A DNA stretch of 37,615 nucleotides from a bacterium (GTDB taxonomy: Bacteria; Bacillota_I; Bacilli_A; RF39; UBA660), in NCBI GenBank assembly GCA_030524925.1, contig JAUNFS010000008.1, positions 1 to 37,615 on the forward strand. Direction: 5' to 3'. A model generated the notes under the pieces. It made no database searches. It was not told the origin of the DNA and saw only the letters and a program-made list of their open reading frames with translations. A program made the translations under genes and the position numbers. Shown here piece after piece: positions 24,509 through 33,269 of this stretch (the stretch's first letter is position 1; every line of letters begins with the position of its first letter).

Positions 24509-26413
24509 TTAATCGTCTAGAAGAAGTTTGACTATACTACCCTCTTTAACCCATATAGAGTTTGGCTCTTGAGCTATGATGTTTGCTCCTTCACCTGCGT
24601 ATTCTATTTTAAAATTTTTTAGAGTTTTTTTGGCATCTGATAGATTCATACCAATAACATTTGGTAAGTAATAATATTTTTCATCAAGCCAGGTATATTC
24701 TCTACTTTTTTCGGATGGTTCTTCTTTATAGTTTTTATAATCTATGATGCTAAGCATGATATTTTTTGCTACTGGAGCTGAAACTGTTCCACCGTACTGA
24801 GTAACTCCTTTGGGGTTATTGATAGCAACATAGACGACATAGTCTGGTTTGTCAGCTGGAAGAAAACCTACAAAGGATAGTATATAATTTCCTACCATAT
24901 ATCTTCCATCTTTAACTTTTTGGGCAGTTCCAGTTTTTCCACCTACACGATAATTTTCAATATAAGCATTTTTACCGGTGCCGTTTGCGACAACGCTTTC
25001 TAAAGCATATCTTACTAAGCTTGAGGTTTCTTCAGTTATTACACTGCCATTAAATTTAGGCTGATTTAAAACTATCATTTCATTAGTTTGACTTTCACTA
25101 ATACTTTTTACAATATATGGAGTATAGAGTTTTCCACCATTAATTGCAGCACTAACTCCCCTTACTTGTTGGATTGGGGTTACGCTTATTCCTTGACCGA
25201 ATGCAGTTGTTGCAGTTTCAACTGGGCCCATATTTTCTTTTTTAAACATAATACCTTTAGATTCACCATTTAAATCTATGCCGGTTTTGGTTCCAAAGCC
25301 AAATTTTTCTAAATAACTATATAAAAGGTCAGTCCCTAGTCTTTGACCTAAGACGACAAATCCAGGATTACAAGAGTTTTCAACTACGTTTAGAAAGCTT
25401 TCGGCTCCGTGTCCACCGGACTTCCAACATTTAATCCTAGCGTTTTCTACAGTTATTGAACCGTTATCATAAAATTTGTCTTCAAATAAATTAACTTTGT
25501 TTTCATTAATAGCACTAGCTAAAGTTATAATTTTAAAGGTACTACCTGGTTCATAACTCATCCAAATTGGCAAGTTTCGGTTGATAGTTTCTAAATCATA
25601 GTTTTGGTAGTTGTTAGGATTAAAGTTTGGTCTACTTGCCATGGCAATAATTTCGCCAGTGTTAGGATCCATTACAAGAACTAAAGCATTTTCAGGGTTA
25701 TATTTTGTCATAACATTATCCAGTTCTCTTTCAGCAACATTTTGAATATTAATGTCTATGGTAAGAGCAATGTTATTGCCCGCTACTGGTTCATCGTAGA
25801 CTTCACTTAAATTTAGTCTTAGCCCTTTACCATCAGAATAATATTTTATTTTGCCATCAGAGCCTTTTAAATAGTTATCGTATTCAAGTTCTATTCCTGA
25901 TAAGCCTTGATTGTCTATACCTACATAACCTAGAACATGAGATAAAACATTATCGTATGGATAGTATCTTTTTGATTCTTTTAAAAGATATACACCATCA
26001 TAATTTAGTTTATTAATGGCTTCGGCTTTTTCATAAGATAGTCTTCTACCTTCGGGGTGAATTCTTTCTACAGATGTATGTTTTGTTAAGTGGGAATAGA
26101 TATTTAAGTAGTCAGTTTCTAGGATTTTAGCTAGATTTTCCGCTACTTCTTCTTTATTTTTAATTTGAACTGGTACGACAATTAGACTAGTTGTAGTAAT
26201 ATTACCAGCTAAAATTACGCCATTACGGTCAGTTATATTACCACGGTCTGCTAGGATAGGAAGATTTCTACTCCATAGGTTGTTAGCTAAATCGTCTAGC
26301 TTGTTTTTACTAAATACCTGAATATAAAAAATTCTAAAAATTATAATAATAAAAATTAAGATTATTAAATATAAGACAAATTTGATTCTTTTTTGAATAG
26401 TATAATGGAACAT
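24509..26413 (-). CDS. Class B penicillin-binding protein with PASTA domain (FtsI/SpoVD-like)
   Basis: One N-terminal membrane anchor (about residues 9-32) is followed by a dimerisation/pedestal domain (about 50-210) and a transpeptidase domain with all three active-site motifs: S291-T-F-K294, S347-C-N349 and K493-T-G-T496. A single PASTA domain ends the protein (about 578-634, starting YYLPNVIGM). It cross-links glycan made by its FtsW/SpoVE partner. A PASTA domain at the end is seen in SpoVD and in Gram-positive FtsI homologues; I cannot choose between them. GGTGAAATT before the ATG marks the start. mraY follows after a 67-bp gap. Confidence 0.92.
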   Translation of the reverse strand: MFHYTIQKRIKFVLYLIILIFIIIIFRIFYIQVFSKNKLDDLANNLWSRNLPILADRGNITDRNGVILAGNITTTSLIVVPVQIKNKEEVAENLAKILETDYLNIYSHLTKHTSVERIHPEGRRLSYEKAEAINKLNYDGVYLLKESKRYYPYDNVLSHVLGYVGIDNQGLSGIELEYDNYLKGSDGKIKYYSDGKGLRLNLSEVYDEPVAGNNIALTIDINIQNVAERELDNVMTKYNPENALVLVMDPNTGEIIAMASRPNFNPNNYQNYDLETINRNLPIWMSYEPGSTFKIITLASAINENKVNLFEDKFYDNGSITVENARIKCWKSGGHGAESFLNVVENSCNPGFVVLGQRLGTDLLYSYLEKFGFGTKTGIDLNGESKGIMFKKENMGPVETATTAFGQGISVTPIQQVRGVSAAINGGKLYTPYIVKSISESQTNEMIVLNQPKFNGSVITEETSSLVRYALESVVANGTGKNAYIENYRVGGKTGTAQKVKDGRYMVGNYILSFVGFLPADKPDYVVYVAINNPKGVTQYGGTVSAPVAKNIMLSIIDYKNYKEEPSEKSREYTWLDEKYYYLPNVIGMNLSDAKKTLKNFKIEYAGEGANIIAQEPNSIWVKEGSIVKLLLDD

Positions 26414-26476
26414 AATTTCACCAGTTAATTTTATGTTTTGGTAAAATTATTTATGTTTAAATTAGCAGGCGTTATT

Positions 26477-26505
26477 ATAAAAACCCAAGATTAATCTTTG
26501 GGTTT
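26477..26505 (-). terminator. Terminator of the sigF-spoVA operon
   Basis: On the minus strand AAACCCA...TGGGTTT closes an AAGATTAATCTT inner palindrome, followed by TTTTTATAAT. The hairpin includes the last codons and the stop of spoVAE. Confidence 0.8.
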
Positions 26506-26841
26506 AGTAAATATCATTATTATAAAGGAAAATACTACTGCTGCTACGACGCCGGTGGATACTCCTGCTAACATATTATTAAATAAACCTAGGACCCCAC
26601 TTTTTAAATAGCCTTCATACACATAATTAGTTAGAGTATTTCCAAATGACATAATTGGTAAGTTAGCTCCTGCTCCTACACAGTCTGCTATTTTATCATA
26701 TATACCAAAGATAGCTAAGAACGCTCCAATTACAACAAATAGTGATGTGATGTGTCCTGGAGTCAGTTTGGTTTTACTTAAAATTATTTGACCAATTAAA
26801 CATAATAAACCGCAGAAAAGAAATGAATATACTAGAGTCAT
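26491..26841 (-). CDS. spoVAE: Stage V sporulation protein AE (SpoVAEb-type)
   Basis: A small hydrophobic protein with about four membrane segments, and 116 aa matches the SpoVAEb component. SpoVA proteins form the channel that moves dipicolinic acid into the forespore and out at germination. The family pattern includes LCLIGQIILSKTKLTPGHITSLFVVIGAFL and GVLGLFNNMLAGVSTGVVAAVVFSF. Its ATG overlaps the spoVAD TGA (ATGA), and AGAGGTG lies before it. It is the last gene of the operon. Confidence 0.93.
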   Translation of the reverse strand: MTLVYSFLFCGLLCLIGQIILSKTKLTPGHITSLFVVIGAFLAIFGIYDKIADCVGAGANLPIMSFGNTLTNYVYEGYLKSGVLGLFNNMLAGVSTGVVAAVVFSFIIMIFTKPKD

Positions 26842-27785
26842 TTAGACACCTCTATTTCTATTGCATGAGTTACTGCTGGAATGCTTTCTTTTTGATTTAC
26901 TAGTAATGGACTATGAAGTGATCCAGTAGCTAGTAAAAGAATTCTTTTGTATTTTTTGTTATAGATTGTGTTATTAAAGAAGTATAGTGGTAAGACAGCT
27001 GGGCCAGATGCACCACTTGCTTCATTTTTTTGATAGAAGTTAGCTCCAGCATCTTCATAGTTTTTAAGTTTAATATTTTCTTTTTTAAGAAGTTCTAAGA
27101 AGATCTTTTTACCAACCTCACCTAAATCTCCAGTTATAACTAAATCATAATCTTCAGGTGATTTATTTTGATTTTTCAAATGGTCTATTAACGTTCTTAC
27201 AGCACTTGGTGCCATAACTGCGCCCATATTATAAGCATCTTTGATGTAAGAGTCAGTTACCATACCAAGAGTACTACTTACTATTTTATATTTAGTTTCT
27301 TTTTTAGTAAGTTTGATACCAATTGCTCCAGTTGCAGTTATTGTACTTCTTTTTGGTACTGGTGCTCCGTATTCAGTTGGAAATCTAAATTGTTTGCCAG
27401 CTGTTAAATTATGGGAACTTGTTATAAACAAGCCATCTTTGATATTTTTAAAACTTAGCATGTTCGCAATTGTGATAAGTCCTGATACTGAAGAAGCACA
27501 AGCATTATATAATCCTAGATAAGGGATAGATACATTTTTTGCACCAATAGCTGATGAGGTCATCTGATCCATTAAATCGCTAGCTACTAGGACACTTGGT
27601 TTAGAGTTACGATTAAAGTAATTAAGAATAATTTTTTGCATTTTGACTTCGGCTTTTTCAAATGTACTTTCATTAAAATAATAATCATTGATACTTAAAT
27701 TATATTTTTTTAAATTTGTTTCTTTAGCTTTAGGGCCTACAATACTAAACCACTCTTCAATATAAACATTTTTATAGTTAAACAT
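26838..27785 (-). CDS. spoVAD: Stage V sporulation protein AD
   Basis: SpoVAD is the soluble, thiolase-fold subunit that binds dipicolinic acid. Visible marks are a YNACASSVSGLI segment like the thiolase nucleophile elbow, FITSSHNLTAGKQFRFPTEYGAP, ATGAIGIKLT and VITGDLGEVGKKIF. At 315 aa it is slightly shorter than the usual length of about 338. AAAGGTGAT before the ATG is strong. It overlaps the spoVAC 3' end by 8 bp and spoVAE by 4 bp, so the three are coupled. Confidence 0.95.
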   Translation of the reverse strand: MFNYKNVYIEEWFSIVGPKAKETNLKKYNLSINDYYFNESTFEKAEVKMQKIILNYFNRNSKPSVLVASDLMDQMTSSAIGAKNVSIPYLGLYNACASSVSGLITIANMLSFKNIKDGLFITSSHNLTAGKQFRFPTEYGAPVPKRSTITATGAIGIKLTKKETKYKIVSSTLGMVTDSYIKDAYNMGAVMAPSAVRTLIDHLKNQNKSPEDYDLVITGDLGEVGKKIFLELLKKENIKLKNYEDAGANFYQKNEASGASGPAVLPLYFFNNTIYNKKYKRILLLATGSLHSPLLVNQKESIPAVTHAIEIEVSK

Positions 27786-28215
27786 TAATAATCACCTTTA
27801 TTATTCCAAATATAAAACCACTGATAGTTCCGTACAATAAAACGCAGCCGGCTAATTTAAAGAAATTAGCACCAATTCCAGTAATTAAGCCATCTTTTTT
27901 GTAATCTAGTGCACAGCTCATAATTGAGTGAGCAAAGCCGGTTATTGGTATAATTAGACCGCATTTAAATTTGGATACTATATTATCAAATGTTCCTAAG
28001 CTAGTAAGTAAGCAAGCTAGAAAGATAAAGATTATTAAGACCCAACTTATAGCATCATCTACTGTTAAATGATAGCAACTTGTTAAAATCATTTTGATGC
28101 CTTCTCCTAAAAAACCAATTGTTCCACCTAGTAGAAAAGCATTTAAAGCGTCTTTGCCAGTATTTTCTTTTGGGGTTAATTTGTCTACTACCTTTAAATA
28201 TTCTTGTCTATTCAT
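27778..28215 (-). CDS. spoVAC: Stage V sporulation protein AC
   Basis: A membrane protein of about 145 aa with four to five hydrophobic segments. LLGGTIGFLGEGIKMIL, GLIIPITGFAHSIMSCALDYKKDGLITGIGANFFKLAGCVLLYG are typical of SpoVAC (the last two run together). SpoVAC has been linked to mechanosensitive release of dipicolinic acid. The frame can begin at GTG 28224 or ATG 28221, but GTGAT before the ATG at 28215 looks best. It lies 29 to 38 bp after sigF and overlaps spoVAD. spoVAA and spoVAB, often found next to it in Bacillus, are absent here. Confidence 0.93.
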   Translation of the reverse strand: MNRQEYLKVVDKLTPKENTGKDALNAFLLGGTIGFLGEGIKMILTSCYHLTVDDAISWVLIIFIFLACLLTSLGTFDNIVSKFKCGLIIPITGFAHSIMSCALDYKKDGLITGIGANFFKLAGCVLLYGTISGFIFGIIKVIINV

Positions 28216-28253
28216 ATTCATCACACTACTATTATGAGGATAAATAATAATTT

Positions 28254-28904
28254 TTATGCAGCAAAGTAACTTTTAATCTTTTGTTTACCTTTTTGTTCTA
28301 TTCTAGATACTTTAACTTGACTAATACCTAGAGCTGAAGCTGTTTGAGCTTGCGTTAAATCTTCAAAGTATCTTATTTTAATTACTTTTCTTTCCATATC
28401 GTCTAAAGAAGCTAGTGAGTCGTTTACTAAAATTTGATTATCCCAGTTTTCTTCTTTACCAATACATTCTTTAATAGATAGATTGCCATTTAAAGTAGCA
28501 AATTCATCATCAATACTCATCATTTTAGTAGTTAAAGTCACTACTTCATAATATAAACTTTCATCTATTTCTAAATAAAGACAAAGTTCAGTATTAGATG
28601 GCATTTTTCCATTAATTGAAGCTAAATGCATTCTTGCTTCTTCTATTTTCTTATAAAGCTTTAAGTAAGCCTTATTTAACTTTATGTCTCTACTTTTGTT
28701 AGCTAGTTCATACATTTCACCAAAGATATACTTATAAGCAAAGTTAATAAAGTTATCGTTAACACTAGCATCATAATTACGATAAGCTTTTATTAAACCA
28801 ATACATCCTGCTTGATATAAATCATCTAACTCAACATTATAAAATTTCTTAGCTATCTTATATATTAATTTTTCATATTTTTGAATCAGCTCATATTCTT
28901 CCAT
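28254..28904 (-). CDS. sigF: Sporulation sigma factor (sigma-F type)
   Basis: A sigma-70 family factor of 216 aa with region 2 (DDLYQAGCIGLIKAY, INFAYKYIFGEMYE), region 3 (about 110-140) and a region 4 helix-turn-helix at the end (LTQAQTASALGISQVKVSRIEQ). Small size and close linkage to a SpoIIAA-like STAS gene and spoVA genes favour sigma-F, the first forespore factor; sigma-G is the alternative. In Bacillus, SpoIIAB holds sigma-F inactive, but no spoIIAB lies between the STAS gene and this one (9 bp gap). AGGGTGAT before the ATG supports the start. Confidence 0.88.
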   Translation of the reverse strand: MEEYELIQKYEKLIYKIAKKFYNVELDDLYQAGCIGLIKAYRNYDASVNDNFINFAYKYIFGEMYELANKSRDIKLNKAYLKLYKKIEEARMHLASINGKMPSNTELCLYLEIDESLYYEVVTLTTKMMSIDDEFATLNGNLSIKECIGKEENWDNQILVNDSLASLDDMERKVIKIRYFEDLTQAQTASALGISQVKVSRIEQKGKQKIKSYFAA

Positions 28905-28913
28905 ATTATCACC

Positions 28914-29231
28914 CTATATTATTATTTTTTGTAATGCCGTAAGTTCACTTTCAGTTACTTCATAATTTTCTTTAAATTTAATATTACTAGAACATATTAG
29001 TCCGTTTCCTAAATTCTTTCTAGCGGTTTCAATGCCTTCATAAAGACATTCTTTACCATAAATATCTATTTTATTAATATTTTGAATATTATATACGATA
29101 TATTTTATTCCTTGATTCTTAATGACTGGTATTAAGTAATCGTTAAGACTTTTATATGTATATTTAGTAAGTTCTCCAAATAGTCTTACAAATAAAACGC
29201 CTTTACGATACTCCATATTTATTTTTAACAT
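28914..29231 (-). CDS. SpoIIAA-like STAS-domain protein lacking the phospho-serine
   Basis: A single STAS domain of about 105 aa. The strand patterns VLFVRLFGEL and GIKYIVYNIQNINKID align well with SpoIIAA. In SpoIIAA the loop reads MDSSGLG, with Ser58 phosphorylated by SpoIIAB. Here it reads IDIYGKE, so both serines are replaced and the Asp and first Gly remain. Its location just before sigF fits an anti-sigma antagonist, but that switch cannot work in the known way here. AAGGAG six bases before the ATG at 29231 supports that start over the ATG at 29237, which has no spacing. Confidence 0.75.
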   Translation of the reverse strand: MLKINMEYRKGVLFVRLFGELTKYTYKSLNDYLIPVIKNQGIKYIVYNIQNINKIDIYGKECLYEGIETARKNLGNGLICSSNIKFKENYEVTESELTALQKIII

Positions 29232-29274
29232 ACTCATCTCCTTGCAATTTACTATAGGTATAATAATCTTTCAT

Positions 29275-30615
29275 TTATACAGATTCGACAAAACTAGTTT
29301 TTATTTTTTGAATAATTAAGACAAATATGAGTAAAATAGTAATTAAAATGCATATAAAATGACTTTTAATCTTACTTTCTTTTTGTAGTACTTTTTGAGT
29401 GTTTTCGGATGTTTTTATAGTCGTTCTTGGTATTTTTTGGTCTTCTGTTTTATTTACCAATAATTTTTTAGAATGATTATTTTTGATGGTTTCCTGCTTA
29501 ATTTGGGGCTTACTTATTTCTTTATTTACAGTGTTATTTGGCAAGCTGGTTATTTCTTTTGGAATATTAATAATCTTTTGGTTAAGTTTTACCTTGTGAT
29601 ATATGGTGTTATCTAAATAATTAATTTTAATAAGATATGTCCCTTCTTTAGTTATATCTAAATTTGTTTCAATTTGATATTTACTACTTGATAAACTTGA
29701 ATTTATTAAAGTAATGTAATCTTCTACACTATTTATTTCATCTTTAATATCAAAAACTTCTCTTTTATAGTACTTATAAATATCTTGATATCTTTCTTTA
29801 TCCTGATAATAATTTTTAGGTGGGGTTTCCGTATAATTTTCACTATAAATTATTTCTTCTTTAGTACACTTAAATATTTTGGACTCATTATAATAATATG
29901 ATACTGAATTATCTGAAGGATTAGAAATTAGTGATGGAGATGTTTTAATTATTTGGTTAAATTCATCAAGATTATAAAATTCTAAATTAGTCATGTTAGA
30001 GTTTTTCTTAGTTTCAATTTTGTATACGTATCCTAAATATGGTGGAAGTTTTTTCTTTGAAAAATCAAAATTGTAAACAAAATCTTCATCAAAAAACGCG
30101 TCATAGAAGATAACTACATTTAGGTCATTTAAATGATAACCTTTTTTTAAATCTAGAATTAAAAAGAATTTTTGATCTTTATATTCAACATCTTTAAAAG
30201 AATCATATTCTATATTTATTTCTTTAGATGATACTTCAATATTTGAAATATTAATTCTTTTATTTTGATTTTCATATGGATACTGTCTTATAATTATATA
30301 TCTAATTATATCGTCAGTTCCTAAAAGAGCATTTGTTGTTTTGCCAGTGCCGTACATATCAGAACTGTTATACTCTTTTATTATTTTAGAATCTTCATAA
30401 TTGATGTTTGCATGACAATTTTCTTCTTTTTGATAGCCGAAGTCTTCTTTAATGATTTGATAATTGGCATATATTCTTGACTTTTCAACTTTAACAAGGG
30501 CACTTTCTGGTTCTTTTTTGGTACTTTCTTTCTCATAAATATAATTTGTATAATATTCTTTAGCATAAATATTTACTGGTAGTAATAGAATTATTATTAA
30601 TATAAACTTTTTCAT
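29275..30615 (-). CDS. Unrecognised secreted/membrane protein at the head of the sporulation unit
   Basis: I do not recognise this gene. It encodes a signal peptide (MKKFILIIILLLPVNIYA), about 360 residues rich in Lys, Asn, Tyr and Ile, a polar Lys/Gln/Thr-rich linker (about 360-415) and one C-terminal membrane segment (FICILITILLIFVLIIQ) with a short tail. The bulk should therefore be outside the cytoplasm and held in the membrane. AGGAGG before the ATG is the strongest ribosome binding site in this block. The STAS gene starts about 43 bp after its stop on the same strand, so it may belong to the sporulation operon. Confidence 0.6.
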   Translation of the reverse strand: MKKFILIIILLLPVNIYAKEYYTNYIYEKESTKKEPESALVKVEKSRIYANYQIIKEDFGYQKEENCHANINYEDSKIIKEYNSSDMYGTGKTTNALLGTDDIIRYIIIRQYPYENQNKRINISNIEVSSKEINIEYDSFKDVEYKDQKFFLILDLKKGYHLNDLNVVIFYDAFFDEDFVYNFDFSKKKLPPYLGYVYKIETKKNSNMTNLEFYNLDEFNQIIKTSPSLISNPSDNSVSYYYNESKIFKCTKEEIIYSENYTETPPKNYYQDKERYQDIYKYYKREVFDIKDEINSVEDYITLINSSLSSSKYQIETNLDITKEGTYLIKINYLDNTIYHKVKLNQKIINIPKEITSLPNNTVNKEISKPQIKQETIKNNHSKKLLVNKTEDQKIPRTTIKTSENTQKVLQKESKIKSHFICILITILLIFVLIIQKIKTSFVESV

Positions 30616-30714
30616 CTTTTCCTCCTCATTAGTTATTGTTGTAAGAAGAATAGCTATTTCCTTTTTTTATTTTTAATTTTTTTGATAAGAGAATTGTAAA
30701 GAAGAGTACCCCAC

Positions 30715-30743
30715 TAGACAAAATCGTTATTTTATATTATAAT
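30715..30743 (+). promoter_or_regulatory. Sigma-A promoter of rnj
   Basis: TAGACA (30715-30720), a 17-bp spacer and a perfect TATAAT (30738-30743). The transcript would have a leader of about 40 nt ending in AAGGAGG. Confidence 0.75.
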
Positions 30744-30792
30744 TAGACGTACGAAATGAAACTTTTCAATTATTTTTTAAGGAGGAATATTA

Positions 30793-32466
30793 ATGAAGAA
30801 TAACGAGAAAGTTACGACTATTTTTGCATTGGGCGGACTTGGTGAAGTTGGCAAAAATATGTATGTTGTTGAACATGAAAATGAAATTATTATTATTGAT
30901 GCTGGAGTTATGTTTCCAGAAGGAGATTTACTTGGAATTGATTATGTAATACAAGATGTTACTTATTTAAAACAGAATGAAAATAAAATTAAAGCTTTAT
31001 TTATTACTCATGGTCATGAAGATCATATTGGTGGTATTACTTTTCTTTTACAAAATGTCAATATTCCAGTTATTTATGCTCCAAGAATTGCTTGTGATTT
31101 AATTAGAAATAAATTTGCTGATAGAAATGTCAATTATAAGAATTTAGAGATTTATGATAAGGATAGTGTGTTTAAGTATAAACATTTTGAAATTTCTTTT
31201 GTTACCACTACCCACTCTATTCCAGATAGTTTTGCGATAGTAATTAAGACACCTAATGGTATTATATTTGAAACTGGAGATTTTAAGTTTGATTTAACAC
31301 CTATTGGACCAATGGCTGATATTCATAAGATGGCGGCTTTAGGTAGTGAGGGTGTAAAGTTACTTTTAAGTGATAGTACAAATGCACTAAGCCCTGGTTT
31401 TTCAGCTAGTGAATCTTGCGTTGATGAAGCTTTAAGTGATGTATTTGCTAAACATAATTCTAGAATTATTCTAGCAACATTTGCTTCTAATATTTACCGT
31501 ATTAAACATATTGTTGAGACTTGTAGAAAGAATAATCGTAAGATAGTTACATTCGGTCGTTCTATGGAAACTGCTAAAGAAATAGCTCTAAAGAATAATT
31601 TAATAACTGATAAGACAATCTTTATTGAGCCTAGTGAAGCTAAGAATTTAAAGAAACATCAAATTTGTATTTTATGTACTGGATCACAAGGTGAACCACT
31701 TGCAGCACTTTCTAGAATTGCTAATGGAACACATAAACAGATTGAATTAATTCCTGATGATATTGTCGTATTTTCATCTAGTCCAATTCCAGGAAATAGA
31801 GCTTCTATAAATAGAATAATTAATAAGTTATATTTAAAAGGTGTTAAGGTTTATACAAATACTGAACTATCAGATATTCATACATCAGGACATGCTAAGC
31901 AAGAAGAACAAAAATGGATGCTTAGAATTATTAAGCCGCAGTATTTTATGCCAATGCATGGTGAATATCGTATGCTTAAAACTCATGGTGATTTAGCTAT
32001 AGATTGTGGTATTCCTAAAGAGAATATTTTCATTTGTAAGAATGGAGATACCGTAGAGCTTACTAAAGATGGAGCTAGACTGGGAAAAAGAGTTCAAGCT
32101 GGAGATGTTTATGTAGATGGTTCTAGAATTGGTGATATTGGTTCAGTTGTAATTAAGGACCGTAAATTAATGAGTCAAGATGGAATTCTTGTTACAATAC
32201 TTAATATTAATCCTTTAACTAGAGAACTATTAATAAAACCTAATATTACTACAAGGGGCTTTGTGTTAGTTAATGAAAATGCTGAACTTTTATCTAAGAT
32301 AGAAAATAAAGTTTCTGAGATTGTGGTTAAAGCCATTAAAAATTCTTATAATTATGTGGATTTAAAAAATCAAATTATTTTAGAACTTAATCCATTTATT
32401 AATGAACTTACTGGTAGAAGACCAATTATATTACCGGTTATTATGGAAGTAAGAGAAAATATTTAA
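30793..32466 (+). CDS. rnj: Ribonuclease J
   Basis: A metallo-beta-lactamase/beta-CASP nuclease with endo- and 5'-exonuclease activity in RNA decay and processing. The metal-binding motif THGHEDHIGG (about residue 75) is intact, with the later TTTHSIPDS and GDFKFDLTP, the beta-CASP region (about 210-380, TFASNIYRIKHI) and SGHAKQEE and MPMHGEYR. The C-terminal domain (about 450-557) ends in TGRRPIILPVIMEV. The length of 557 aa is typical. GGAGG before the ATG marks the start. RNase J1 versus J2 cannot be told from one copy. Confidence 0.95.
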   Translation: MKNNEKVTTIFALGGLGEVGKNMYVVEHENEIIIIDAGVMFPEGDLLGIDYVIQDVTYLKQNENKIKALFITHGHEDHIGGITFLLQNVNIPVIYAPRIACDLIRNKFADRNVNYKNLEIYDKDSVFKYKHFEISFVTTTHSIPDSFAIVIKTPNGIIFETGDFKFDLTPIGPMADIHKMAALGSEGVKLLLSDSTNALSPGFSASESCVDEALSDVFAKHNSRIILATFASNIYRIKHIVETCRKNNRKIVTFGRSMETAKEIALKNNLITDKTIFIEPSEAKNLKKHQICILCTGSQGEPLAALSRIANGTHKQIELIPDDIVVFSSSPIPGNRASINRIINKLYLKGVKVYTNTELSDIHTSGHAKQEEQKWMLRIIKPQYFMPMHGEYRMLKTHGDLAIDCGIPKENIFICKNGDTVELTKDGARLGKRVQAGDVYVDGSRIGDIGSVVIKDRKLMSQDGILVTILNINPLTRELLIKPNITTRGFVLVNENAELLSKIENKVSEIVVKAIKNSYNYVDLKNQIILELNPFINELTGRRPIILPVIMEVRENI

Positions 32467-32476
32467 CATAATTTTT

Positions 32477-32512
32477 AACTTATCATATTATAGAGTATGA
32501 TAAGTTTTTTTT
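32477..32512 (+). terminator. Rho-independent terminator of rnj, overlapping the ZIP start codon
   Basis: AACTTATCATA pairs perfectly with TATGATAAGTT (11 bp) around an 8-nt loop and is followed by an uninterrupted T-run. The ATG of the next gene (32497) lies in the 3' arm. Confidence 0.8.
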
Positions 32513-33261
32513 GTGAATTAAATCCAATTTTACAGTCATTAATTATGGGAATAATTACGTTTTTAATTACGACACTTGGGGCAGCTGCAATTTTTTTATT
32601 TAAAAATATTAATGATAATTTAATGACAAAATTTATCAGTGTATCTGCGGGAATTATGATAGCTTCTAGTATATTTTCTTTAGTAGTACCAGCTCTTGAT
32701 TATGTTGATGAGTTAAAGCTAGGATCAATTATTATTTCAGTTAGTTTATTAATGGGAGCTTTACTACTTTTTGGAATATCAAAGATTAATTTAAATGGAT
32801 CTAAAAAGATTGATAGTTTAATTTTATCAATTACTGTTCATAATATTCCAGAAGGAATGGCTATTGGGGTTGCATTTGGTAGTTTATTTTTTAATCATAG
32901 TCATGCAGCACTTATGGGAGCAGTGAGCTTAGCTATTGGAATTGGCATACAAAATTTTCCTGAAGGATCAGCAATTAGTTTTCCACTATATAATAAAGGA
33001 TATTCTAAATTAAAGGCTTTCTTTTTTGGAAGTATATCTGCCCTACCTGAGCCAATTGCAGCTGTTATTGGAGCTTTGATTGTTGTTAAAATGCAGTGTG
33101 TGTTACCTATTCTTCTAGCTTTTGCTGGTGGAGCAATGCTATATGTAATTATTAATGAACTAATTCCTGAATGTATGAATAATAAGAAAAAAGAGCTTAT
33201 GGCCCTTTATGTAATTATTGGATTTATTGTAATGATGATATTAGATGTTTCCTTAGGGTAA
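32497..33261 (+). CDS. ZIP-family metal transporter (GufA type)
   Basis: A divalent metal transporter of 254 aa with about eight membrane segments. The metal-binding motifs are HNIPEGMAIGVAFGS in TM4 and QNFPEGSAISFPLY in TM5, as in the GufA subfamily. Zinc, iron or manganese are possible substrates. The N-terminus (NPILQSLIMGIITFLITTLGAAAIFLF) matches the family, so the start should be near 32497, yet this ATG sits inside the rnj terminator hairpin and has only a weak GAG upstream. Its translation may depend on read-through or on a separate promoter. It converges with the gene at 33270. Confidence 0.9.
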   Translation: MISFFCELNPILQSLIMGIITFLITTLGAAAIFLFKNINDNLMTKFISVSAGIMIASSIFSLVVPALDYVDELKLGSIIISVSLLMGALLLFGISKINLNGSKKIDSLILSITVHNIPEGMAIGVAFGSLFFNHSHAALMGAVSLAIGIGIQNFPEGSAISFPLYNKGYSKLKAFFFGSISALPEPIAAVIGALIVVKMQCVLPILLAFAGGAMLYVIINELIPECMNNKKKELMALYVIIGFIVMMILDVSLG

Positions 33262-33269
33262 TATCTTTT

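Noticed and set aside
30381-30566. Second minus-strand frame inside the 29275-30615 gene
   Set aside because: Lys-rich out-of-frame shadow of an A-rich gene.
30640-30680. AGGAAAT upstream of the 29275-30615 gene as a sigma-H -35 box for a sporulation promoter
   Set aside because: No GAAT-type -10 at a suitable distance; the match is expected by chance in AT-rich DNA.
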